From Phoronis australis (taxonomy: Eukaryota; Phoronida; Phoronidae): 36,504 nt of DNA. Shown here piece after piece: positions 33,301-36,504 of this stretch. Every line of letters starts with the position of its first letter. Within the stretch, counting starts at the first letter, position 1. A program made the position numbers and the translations under genes. The stretch spans positions 2,483 to 38,986 of the forward strand of contig NMRA01001217.1 of assembly GCA_002633005.1 (NCBI GenBank), read 5' to 3'. Under the pieces are notes generated by a model. It saw only the letters and a list, made by a program, of their open reading frames with translations. It did not search any database and was not told the origin of the DNA.

Positions 33301-35772
33301 CCTTCTGTAGTGAGCATTTTTAATAAAAAATTGGTGTAGACCAAGACTTTTACAATGCTATCAACCAAGTGTGAGCATATACTTTGTATAATTATATATT
33401 TCTTCCTGCTTTGAAAAAAGGAGCCCCCACTGAGCCTTCAGAGGCTTCCTAATAATCATTACAATGTGTGTGTCCAAACTTGAAAGGTTTTTATTGACAG
33501 TGGGCGTCCAAATGATACATTGGGCGTCCTTGCCAGAGCGTCCATATTAGTGCTAGGGCATCCATTTGGACGTACGCTGCATAAAGGCCCGAGTCCTGAT
33601 TAATTGCGATTAAGTCCAAATCTGCGTTACATCGTACCCCACAACACGAGAAAATCTCTGGATCAGCACACATGTTGTTGTCACGTGACATTTGTTTTGA
33701 AGTTCGTCTGCGTATGAGAGTGAGTGAGCGAGCGCGTGCGGGTCATCGACGACAGACTATTGTTACACAAGGCGGAGGATTATGCAAGAAAATGGTGTTT
33801 ATTAGATTGTTTTTCACTTAAACGGCTGCAACTTGCAAGGTGAGTGCAGGTTACCTCACAGATTTTGTGTACACGGTCGTTAGCTCTACCGTGGAGTAAA
33901 ACATTAATAGTCCGAGGCTCGATCTACATGTTGGGGGCGAGGTGACTAGTGAACTACCGGGGCTGTGTGAAATTTCTGGGTCTAACGGAGACATTGGTAG
34001 TCAGCCAGCTCGCTGTATCAAGACTATCGTGAAAATCCAAATTCGTTTTATCGTGTCCCTGTCAATAATAACGGCATGCTAAAGTTTCTGAATGTTCGTA
34101 CTTCAGGAACATAACAATCACGTGTTTTGTACACATACGCGCAAGCCGCAGATCACATCTCGGAAATTTCCGATTTGACGGATGACAATGAATGAGCACA
34201 ATGAAATTAAACAAGGTCGTTTTACAGCTTGTACGAGCTATGATAAACGTATTTGAATATTGTGAGTATTGCTGTATTGCAACATCTCTTATTCTGGGCC
34301 GATTTGAAAAATTCAAAGTTGTACCAATATTTTTTCTCTCCTCTTTTCAAATATTACACTCAAAACTACAACTACTTAAACGCTCTTAATAAAAAGTACG
34401 GTCATCTAAGACTAGATTGTAATCAGCTGATCGTATCTGCATGAGTGAAGTCAATTATCCTCGCTCGTGACTCGATGAATAGAGCAGCTAGGCGGGATCC
34501 CTTTGATCGTGAGCTGAGCGCAATGCAGCCAGGATAAATACGGTCTAGTTCAATCGGCCAAACCTCGCAGTTTTCCCTGATCTGAGTGGGGTTGTGACGT
34601 CATCTCGTTTAGTGAGAATGTTAATGGCATGTTTGTTCAAGACTTTTGCACAAAGAGAGCAAATGTGTAAATACTGTTATCAAAATGCATATAAAACTGA
34701 AGAGAACACATACCCTAATACGAACATCTTCTATCTTCTCAAGCATTTTCCACGGGTTATACTCTCCTGTCCTATACATCAACAGTTGAGAGAGGTCGAA
34801 AGGGGAAGTCCCCTCTGTGAACAGCTCCATCAGGACACACCTACAAAAAGGCAAACCGTGCCTTCATATACTTGTTCTTGTTTGTATTAAGCGAATAAAA
34901 CAACTAAAATACTTAGTACTCAAAGAAAACAAACTTTAAGGCAGTTCCAAGATGATGGTTCATCTCCACCAATCTTTCTATGAAAGAGTCCCCCAAATGT
35001 CAACACTGCCACATATGTGCCAAAACTGACAAATATCGAAAACAATGACCAATAGCAGCCTCATATTATAAAATTACTTTCTGCACTGAACTCAATGCAA
35101 ACCACATAGCAACGGATGATTGTCTGCTTGATACCCAGAAGAGAATATATCCATGGCTGCCGTTCTCCTGCCAGTTTTGATGACACTTGTGGATGTCAAG
35201 TCAATACTGTTGGCCGAAGGGTCATTGTTACGCGACGCTGTGTCCACAAATCGTTCAGGAGCAATGTAACAGGTGCGACGGCGAGAAGTATCAAAGAAGT
35301 AGTTGAAATCTGATGGATTATCCTGTGAAGAGTAAAAACACTACATGATATGCTTAAACGGTGAATACTGAAACGAGGGAATAACTGACGGATTATCCTG
35401 TGAAGAGTAAAAACACTACATGACATGCTTAAACGATGAATACTGAAACAAGGGAAAAACATTAAAATTGAAGCTTAGGCCTGAGTTCATTTTTGACGGT
35501 TGTTTTCGTTGGTCATAAATGCTGAATGACAGGAAATAAATCAATGCTATGATGGTAACCAATATATCATAAAAATGTGTTACAAAGAAACTTTCACCAT
35601 CAACACAACACTGCGTCTAGCATTCTCCCCTAAGACAATACTGTGTTACACCCTTTCCAATGTCACTTACCTCTGGTAGATAAGTGGGCTTGAAGCTGGC
35701 AAAGTCTGTCAACAGCAACCAATTCCAACTGGTCATCATCACATTCTCCGACTTGATGTCGCCGTGGTATAT
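9181..35772 (-). CDS. PIK3R4: PIK3R4/VPS15 gene, 5' partial (21 visible exons)
   Basis: Regulatory subunit of the class III phosphatidylinositol 3-kinase complex. In the known family it is a myristoylated pseudokinase-like scaffold that holds VPS34 and Beclin-1 on endosomal and autophagic membranes. The visible coding sequence, spliced right to left, is about 1,232 residues: kinase C-lobe from HGDIKSEN (residues ~1-160), HEAT-type helical region (~160-650), charged Ser/Thr linker (~650-810) and WD40 propeller (~815-1232) ending in VVKVWK-stop. All listed exons have GT-AG borders and compatible phases, and the residues match vertebrate PIK3R4 along the whole length. The N-terminal ~145 residues, including the myristoylation site and ATP-binding lobe, are not in the window. 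Five middle exons are present twice around an assembly gap; this entry counts them once, using the right-hand set. Identification is very secure. Confidence 0.97.
10415..10593 (-). CDS. PIK3R4: PIK3R4 visible exon 20: WD40 blade
   Basis: The exon is 179 nt, phase 0 in (acceptor ttgtag), leaving AG at donor GTAATC. It reads [40 protein letters not shown], then YIVVGAASD and VSSYR. LTAGSDM-IR-WDLA is conserved across the family. Confidence 0.95.
11511..11690. mobile_element. Candidate MITE or long inverted repeat
   Basis: CTGTTTCTCGAAAAATCT near 11,515 is mirrored by AGATTCTTCGAAAAACAG ending at 11,685. The ends are thus nearly perfect inverted repeats about 180 bases apart, with an A-rich interior. 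No clear target-site duplication was found. It lies in the intron between PIK3R4 visible exons 19 and 20. Confidence 0.4.
11817..11974 (-). CDS. PIK3R4: PIK3R4 visible exon 19: WD40 blade
   Basis: The exon is 158 nt, completing an Asn codon at the start and ending in phase 0 at donor GTGAGT. It reads [40 protein letters not shown], then [24 protein letters not shown] is a family signature. Confidence 0.95.
12735..12860 (-). CDS. PIK3R4: PIK3R4 visible exon 18: WD40 blade
   Basis: The exon is 126 nt and present once. Two bases complete a Gly codon (acceptor tttcccag); one base remains at donor GTAAGT. It reads [20 protein letters not shown] then [30 protein letters not shown] is identical in the vertebrate protein. 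Confidence 0.95.
14123..14422 (-). CDS. PIK3R4: PIK3R4 exon 17, left-hand copy
   Basis: 300 nt, same protein as the right-hand copy. I count at least six differences and all are silent. It lies 1.26 kb from the single-copy exon 18, a normal intron size for this gene, and its donor phase fits that exon. Confidence 0.9.
14564..14694 (-). CDS. PIK3R4: PIK3R4 exon 16, left-hand copy
   Basis: 131 nt, same protein as the right-hand copy. Silent differences only (for example ACA/ACT Thr and TGT/TGC Cys in the HTYFATC stretch). Confidence 0.88.
14854..15207. repeat. PIK3R4: 179-base intronic tandem repeat, two units (left block)
   Basis: Two direct units, each starting aagtttctgc-ggttta and ending ...gcaatcgagagctc, with period 179. 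The second unit runs right up to the donor of exon 15. Each unit has an A-rich tract of variable length. Confidence 0.85.
15208..15397 (-). CDS. PIK3R4: PIK3R4 exon 15, left-hand copy
   Basis: 190 nt, same protein as the right-hand copy. A silent change (TTG/CTG Leu) is visible. Borders and phase are identical. Confidence 0.88.
15593..15778. mobile_element. GGGCCC-bounded repeat, left copy
   Basis: A 186-base AT-rich stretch bounded by GGGCCC at both ends, with AAGTTTGA/TAAACTTA-like internal words. It is probably a MITE-type or foldback repeat in the intron between exons 14 and 15. Terminal complementarity beyond GGGCCC is poor, so the class is uncertain. Confidence 0.3.
15844..16126 (-). 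CDS. PIK3R4: PIK3R4 exon 14, left-hand copy
   Basis: Same length (283 nt), borders and phase as the right-hand copy. Six residue differences are visible in the Ser/Pro linker: [10 protein letters not shown] here against [10 protein letters not shown], plus single changes DSSG/DSNG, VTTV/VATV and GTPS/GTHS. The frame is intact. Confidence 0.88.
16619..16753 (-). CDS. PIK3R4: PIK3R4 exon 13, left-hand copy, cut by N gap
   Basis: Second copy of the basic linker exon. It has the same donor (ATG|GTGAGC) and the same protein. One silent change (AAA/AAG Lys) is visible where sequence exists. The remaining ~40 bases and the acceptor would fall inside the N run that starts at 16,754. Confidence 0.85.
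16754..17033. other. Assembly gap (280 N)
   Basis: Run of N separating the two duplicated blocks. Any protein reading across it is meaningless. The missing end of the left-hand exon 13 should lie at the left margin of this gap. Confidence 0.99.
17034..17592. other. Unique segment between gap and right duplicate
   Basis: 559 bases with no counterpart upstream of the left duplicated block. It is AT-rich except for 17,340-17,560. It contains a short plus-strand reading frame with a strong splice donor (separate entry). It may be a haplotype-specific insertion or the end of a chimeric contig. Confidence 0.6.
17424..17540 (+). CDS. Possible first coding exon of an unrecognised gene
   Basis: An ATG preceded in frame by a TAG opens a 39-codon frame that ends exactly at a textbook donor, TATGTA|GTAAGT. 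It starts [18 protein letters not shown] and continues with a basic stretch rich in Arg, Lys and Glu ([14 protein letters not shown]). I do not recognise the protein. No following exon is visible because the sequence passes into PIK3R4 intron 50 bases later. The frame is short and could be chance. Confidence 0.2.
18729..19028 (-). CDS. PIK3R4: PIK3R4 visible exon 17 (right-hand copy): WD40 blades
   Basis: The exon is 300 nt, with two bases completing Gly at the start and one base out at donor GTATGA. It reads [20 protein letters not shown], then [20 protein letters not shown] and [18 protein letters not shown]. It aligns residue by residue with the vertebrate KTLTFC...GAQSV-AYAT...GWDLRSS segment. 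Its donor phase fits the exon at 12,735-12,860. Confidence 0.95.
19211..19341 (-). CDS. PIK3R4: PIK3R4 visible exon 16 (right-hand copy): WD40 blade
   Basis: The exon is 131 nt, completing an Arg codon and leaving one G at donor GTACTT. It reads [20 protein letters not shown] then [20 protein letters not shown]. This is a classic WD40 D-strand ([13 protein letters not shown]). The acceptor is ctttcag. Confidence 0.94.
19500..19856. repeat. PIK3R4: ~180-base intronic tandem repeat, two units (right block)
   Basis: The same two-unit repeat as at 14,854-15,207, here with period about 180. Both units are present in both blocks, so the tandem duplication is older than the block duplication. Confidence 0.85.
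19857..20046 (-). CDS. PIK3R4: PIK3R4 visible exon 15 (right-hand copy): entry to WD40 propeller
   Basis: The exon is 190 nt. It completes the Tyr codon and leaves AG at donor GTGGAG. It reads [20 protein letters not shown] and then [20 protein letters not shown] followed by [18 protein letters not shown] is the strongly conserved lead-in to the first blade. Confidence 0.95.
20243..20432. mobile_element. GGGCCC-bounded repeat, right copy
   Basis: Counterpart of 15,593-15,778 in the right duplicated block, slightly longer because of a short AT indel. Its presence in both blocks shows the insertion predates their divergence. Confidence 0.3.
20498..20780 (-). CDS. PIK3R4: PIK3R4 visible exon 14 (right-hand copy): Ser/Pro linker
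   Basis: The exon is 283 nt, phase 0 in, one base out. It opens [19 protein letters not shown], where NEEW-x-x-MFG is a family motif, followed by a Ser/Thr/Pro-rich linker ([26 protein letters not shown]). The donor is taken as GAAT|GTAGGT because the alternative 4 bases further on gives an immediate stop when joined to the next exon. With this donor the junction codon is Tyr, as in the vertebrate protein. Confidence 0.92.
21238..21412 (-). CDS. PIK3R4: PIK3R4 visible exon 13 (right-hand copy): basic linker
   Basis: The exon is 175 nt. Its first base completes a Gly codon and it ends in phase 0 at donor GTGAGC. It encodes a charged, probably disordered linker: [40 protein letters not shown], then a Lys-rich tail ending EMAM. 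It is the first of five exons that occur again to the left of the N gap; the left copy is cut off by the gap. Confidence 0.88.
21413..23387 (-). other. PIK3R4: PIK3R4 intron between visible exons 12 and 13
   Basis: 1,975 bases. Contains the diverged tandem duplication (21,690-22,400) and a pyrimidine-rich tract on the plus strand at about 22,719-22,784 (purine-rich on the sense strand). No coding sequence. Confidence 0.8.
21690..22400. repeat. Old, diverged ~355-base tandem duplication
   Basis: Shared landmarks in the same order: gtgatgtgactct at 21,801 and 22,153, a gtgtgaag/cttgtgaag word, and tattctcc-tagccc at about 22,020 and 22,381. The units differ by many substitutions and indels. 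They lie in the intron between visible exons 12 and 13. Confidence 0.45.
23388..23488 (-). CDS. PIK3R4: PIK3R4 visible exon 12
   Basis: The exon is 101 nt, phase 0 in, leaving two bases (GG) at donor GTAAGA. It reads [20 protein letters not shown] then [14 protein letters not shown]. It aligns with the vertebrate [25 protein letters not shown] region (alignment by eye). The leftover GG fits the A that opens the following exon at 21,412. Confidence 0.94.
24180..24356 (-). CDS. PIK3R4: PIK3R4 visible exon 11: end of helical region
   Basis: The exon has 59 codons, phase 0/0, acceptor ccaatag, donor GTATTT. It starts [20 protein letters not shown] and then diverges into a Gln/Arg-rich loop ending PELEDNLSQ. 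The first half aligns with the vertebrate segment LSVLKEPVSRSIFDYALRS. Confidence 0.92.
24481..24533. repeat. Imperfect palindrome
   Basis: GTCTAAATTTGAGTC, GGGTGTCCAT and ATGGATGCCC, GACTCTAAATACAGAC form an inverted repeat centred on CATATG. A 53-base hairpin-like sequence in the intron between visible exons 10 and 11. No function assigned. Confidence 0.5.
25025..25162 (-). CDS. PIK3R4: PIK3R4 visible exon 10: HEAT repeats
   Basis: The exon has 46 codons, phase 0/0, acceptor attacag, donor GTTTGT. It reads [20 protein letters not shown], then [16 protein letters not shown] and [18 protein letters not shown] is a family signature. Confidence 0.95.
25608..25742 (-). CDS. PIK3R4: PIK3R4 visible exon 9: HEAT repeats
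   Basis: The exon has 45 codons, phase 0/0, acceptor tttacag, donor GTAGGT. It begins [18 protein letters not shown] and continues [19 protein letters not shown], ending PFLTHP. It joins in frame to [11 protein letters not shown] in the next exon, as in vertebrates. Confidence 0.95.
26300..26520. repeat. 35-base direct repeats, 186 bases apart
   Basis: caaaacaaaggtgctgaaat plus 15 further bases are identical at 26,300-26,334 and 26,486-26,520. The interval carries GC-richer unique sequence. They lie in the intron between PIK3R4 visible exons 8 and 9. Confidence 0.75.
26671..26772 (-). CDS. PIK3R4: PIK3R4 visible exon 8: HEAT repeats
   Basis: The exon has 34 codons, phase 0/0, acceptor ttttgcag, donor GTAAGA. 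It reads [20 protein letters not shown] then [14 protein letters not shown], one of the most conserved parts of the helical region. Confidence 0.95.
27331..27377 (-). CDS. PIK3R4: PIK3R4 visible exon 7 (47 nt)
   Basis: Short exon missed by long-ORF searches. Its first two bases complete an Ala codon; it then reads [15 protein letters not shown] and ends in phase 0 at donor GTGAGA. The acceptor is ttccag. Sequence and phase both fit between FGRQK of the previous exon and [10 protein letters not shown] of the next. Confidence 0.94.
27888..28194 (-). CDS. PIK3R4: PIK3R4 visible exon 6: HEAT repeats with acidic loop
   Basis: The exon is 307 nt, phase 0 in, leaving one base at donor GTTGGT. It encodes [20 protein letters not shown], then [14 protein letters not shown], an acidic loop of Glu and Ser ([20 protein letters not shown]), and the highly conserved [20 protein letters not shown] and [14 protein letters not shown]. 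The acidic loop is in the same place as the variable insert in vertebrate PIK3R4. Confidence 0.95.
28611..28841 (-). CDS. PIK3R4: PIK3R4 visible exon 5: HEAT repeats
   Basis: The exon has 77 codons, phase 0/0. It reads [19 protein letters not shown], then [20 protein letters not shown] and [19 protein letters not shown], ending PEYILPTL. The paired amphipathic helices with the D-x-x-x-x-VR pattern are HEAT-like and match the vertebrate protein closely. The upstream acceptor is atatttcag. A second AG 8 bases inside the exon was rejected because it would break the frame and lose the FCSSKL match. Confidence 0.95.
29227..30895 (+). mobile_element. Kolobok-like DNA transposon with TTAA target duplication
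   Basis: A 1,669-bp insertion in the intron between PIK3R4 visible exons 4 and 5. It has perfect 15-base terminal inverted repeats, AGGAGAATGCCACCC at the left and its complement at the right, flanked on both sides by TTAA (29,223-29,226 and 30,896-30,899). TTAA target duplications occur in the piggyBac and Kolobok superfamilies; a THAP-domain ORF inside favours Kolobok. No transposase catalytic core was recognised, so it is probably non-autonomous or decayed. It lies opposite in sense to PIK3R4. Confidence 0.85.
29387..29686 (+). CDS. THAP-type zinc-finger protein inside the TTAA element
   Basis: A 99-residue frame beginning [15 protein letters not shown]. It shows the C2CH signature: Cys8, Cys13, Cys63 and His66 (VCGQHF). 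Between them lie the expected ISFFRIP and RKWLPVV core residues. THAP domains bind DNA and form the N-terminus of P-element and Kolobok transposases. The frame stops soon after the domain, so it is either the first exon of a spliced transposase or a truncated one. Confidence 0.8.
   Translation: MNAAILWCIVPACPNYEGAKKTAISFFRIPREPKMLRKWLPVVKNERYAVNSKYEAVKHPRVCGQHFVDSDFSEKFLFTKEISIHSVACACSQPPYSIS
31308..31604 (-). CDS. PIK3R4: PIK3R4 visible exon 4: end of kinase domain, start of helical region
   Basis: The exon has 99 codons, phase 0/0, acceptor ...cttcag, donor [26 protein letters not shown] is the end of the kinase-like C-lobe. It is followed by the family sequence [20 protein letters not shown] and [19 protein letters not shown], which begins the HEAT-like helices. 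The 3.1-kb intron upstream (31,605-34,713) carries a hAT-like MITE. Confidence 0.95.
31605..34713 (-). other. PIK3R4: PIK3R4 intron between visible exons 3 and 4
   Basis: 3,109 bases, the longest clean intron in the window. It holds the hAT-like MITE (33,164-33,591) and a CpG-dense patch at ~33,710-33,840 that ends in a plus-strand GTGAGT. Elsewhere it is AT-rich without recognised features. Confidence 0.75.
33164..33591. mobile_element. hAT-like MITE
   Basis: A 428-bp element in the large intron 31,605-34,713. The left end CAGGCCTTTATCCAG pairs with the right end CTGCATAAAGGCCCG as imperfect terminal inverted repeats. Flanking 8-base sequences AGTCCAGA and AGTCCTGA (one mismatch) look like a hAT-type target duplication. 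Inside are T- and A-rich direct repeats and no coding frame. A single N sits at 33,231. Confidence 0.65.
34714..34840 (-). CDS. PIK3R4: PIK3R4 visible exon 3: kinase alpha-F/G region
   Basis: The exon is 127 nt. Its first base completes the Gly codon split with the previous exon, and it ends in phase 0 at donor GTATGT. It encodes [27 protein letters not shown] and then [12 protein letters not shown]. It corresponds to the vertebrate segment CVIAELFTEG...FDLSQLLAYR. The reading frame is open and bounded by a pyrimidine-rich acceptor (ttttgtag). Confidence 0.95.
35135..35322 (-). CDS. PIK3R4: PIK3R4 visible exon 2: activation segment
   Basis: The exon is 188 nt, phase 0 in, with two bases left over at the donor (GTATCA). 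It starts [19 protein letters not shown] and continues with IAPERFVD, the APE motif region of the kinase-like domain. It ends in AAMDIFSSG, the alpha-F region. A stretch rich in Asn, Ser and Thr between APERF and AAMDIF is a family-variable loop. The acceptor and about 13 exon bases are repeated 75 bases upstream in the intron (separate entry). Confidence 0.95.
35310..35459. repeat. PIK3R4: 75-base tandem repeat duplicating a splice acceptor
   Basis: Units 35,310-35,384 and 35,385-35,459 are near-identical. On the coding strand each carries ctcttcacag followed by GATAATCC, so the acceptor and first exon bases of visible exon 2 are present twice. Use of the intron-distal acceptor would add 25 codons containing an in-frame TAG. 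The exon-proximal site is therefore taken as the real one. Confidence 0.85.
35671..35772 (-). CDS. PIK3R4: PIK3R4 visible exon 1: kinase catalytic loop and DFA motif
   Basis: The exon has 34 codons, phase 0 at both ends, acceptor ...taatag and donor GTAAGTG. It encodes the catalytic loop [16 protein letters not shown] followed by [16 protein letters not shown]. The catalytic Asp and the metal-binding Asp of DFA (in place of DFG) are present. DFASFKP in place of DFG is typical of VPS15 and supports the assignment over other kinases. The exon upstream of this one, which should carry the alpha-E helix and N-lobe, is not identified in the remaining 730 bases of the window. Confidence 0.96.
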
Positions 35773-36504
35773 CTATTAGAATTCAATGACGAGAAATAAC
35801 AACTGCTGGTCAAACGGGAACATTAACCAGCACTGCAAGGGTTTAAAGTTTACCTGCTTGACGAATTTTGAAATGACGTAATGAAGGAATAAAAAGTAGA
35901 CTGAGATATACTACACCCCCAATGTCCATCATCAGACAACTGCTTGTCACGACATTGGATCCACAAATGAACAACTTCTTCTACGGTGAACCTGGCCTTG
36001 AGAGAGCTTTAGTTTGGTTTGATAAACAAATTGTTTGAGACAGATGGAACACACCTTTTATCACACAGGAAGAATTAACTAAATGCTTTTTCAATCATCA
36101 GCTGATCAAAAAAGCTCGACTACTTGGTCATAGCCAAGATGTTCTTCGGAAAGTTTTGACAAATCATAATTTAGCTTTATAATTTTCACAAAATCTAAAT
36201 TCATGTAAAGATAGTCGCGCCAGATGGCGATTATTTCTTTGGTGGACAGGCATTCAGCGCCACCTACAGATTCCATGCAATGCGGACAGGAGGTATCAAC
36301 CTATAACGCATTCCAAAATAATATGAGATTTTCACAAAGTCTCAAAAATTTTTTTCACTCAATTCAATTGAAAGTGGGTGCAATAGATAGCCTTTTTAGT
36401 TGTGATGTCATTTCAAAATTTACTTTGCCAAAATGAGCTTTTAATTAGCTGTAATTAACGTTTGAAAACTCACGTTCCATGTGACAAAGGGCATTTCTCA
36501 CATG
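35773..36504 (-). other. PIK3R4: Upstream intron sequence at window edge
   Basis: Expected to be intron 5' of the catalytic-loop exon. No exon for the kinase N-lobe could be identified with confidence. A possible 47-nt exon (35,854-35,900) was considered and rejected. Confidence 0.5.

Noticed and set aside
35854-35900. Possible 47-nt exon upstream of the catalytic-loop exon (acceptor ctcag, donor GTAAAC, phase fitting)
   Set aside because: It would read as a hydrophobic helix of the right length before IYHGDIK, but lacks the conserved His and Gly of this helix, has a poor acceptor tract, and no compatible exon further upstream was found.
36474-36504. GTGAGT donor-like site at the right edge
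   Set aside because: The frame needed to join the catalytic-loop exon in phase 0 has a TGA eight codons upstream, and nothing resembles the kinase N-lobe.
1-36504. CRISPR arrays, operons, tRNA or rRNA genes
   Set aside because: Nothing resembling these was seen; the window is intron-containing animal DNA.

Overview
This is animal (metazoan) nuclear DNA. It is AT-rich and intron-rich, with GT-AG introns, and carries animal-type transposons (a Penelope-like retroelement, a THAP/TTAA DNA element and MITEs). The exon pattern, the heterozygous-looking duplicated blocks around runs of N, and the repeat types suggest a highly polymorphic marine invertebrate. The sequence does not fix the phylum.

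One gene dominates. From about 35.8 kb down to 9.18 kb, on the minus strand, lie 21 exons of PIK3R4/VPS15, the regulatory protein-kinase-like subunit of the class III PI 3-kinase (VPS34) complex. The visible exons encode about 1,232 residues. They run from the catalytic loop (HGDIKSEN) through the rest of the kinase-like domain, the HEAT-repeat region and a low-complexity linker, to the C-terminal WD40 propeller and stop codon. The first ~145 residues (N-terminus and kinase N-lobe) lie beyond the right edge or were not recognised.

Five consecutive exons (linker plus first WD40 blades) occur twice, at 18.7-21.4 kb and 14.1-16.75 kb, on either side of a 280-base N gap. Exon phases do not allow both sets to be read in series. 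WD40 differences between the sets are silent. I read them as two haplotypes (or a very recent duplication) placed side by side. A second duplicated block (5758-7319 and 7321-8894) meets exactly at a single N, which is an even clearer sign of unmerged allelic contigs.

Left of the gene (1-8.9 kb) is repeat-rich. It holds an unassigned 2-kb stretch, a ~1.49-kb tandem duplication carrying the 3' part of a decayed Penelope-like element with a GIY-YIG endonuclease, an unrecognised small ORF, and the N-junction duplication. Within PIK3R4 introns are a 1,669-bp element with TTAA target duplications and a THAP zinc-finger ORF (Kolobok-like), a 428-bp hAT-like MITE, other MITE candidates, and tandem duplications, one of which copies a splice acceptor. 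No RNA genes, CRISPR arrays or bacterial-type features were seen. I found no convincing new multi-gene system; the main interest is the mobile elements and the assembly or haplotype structure.
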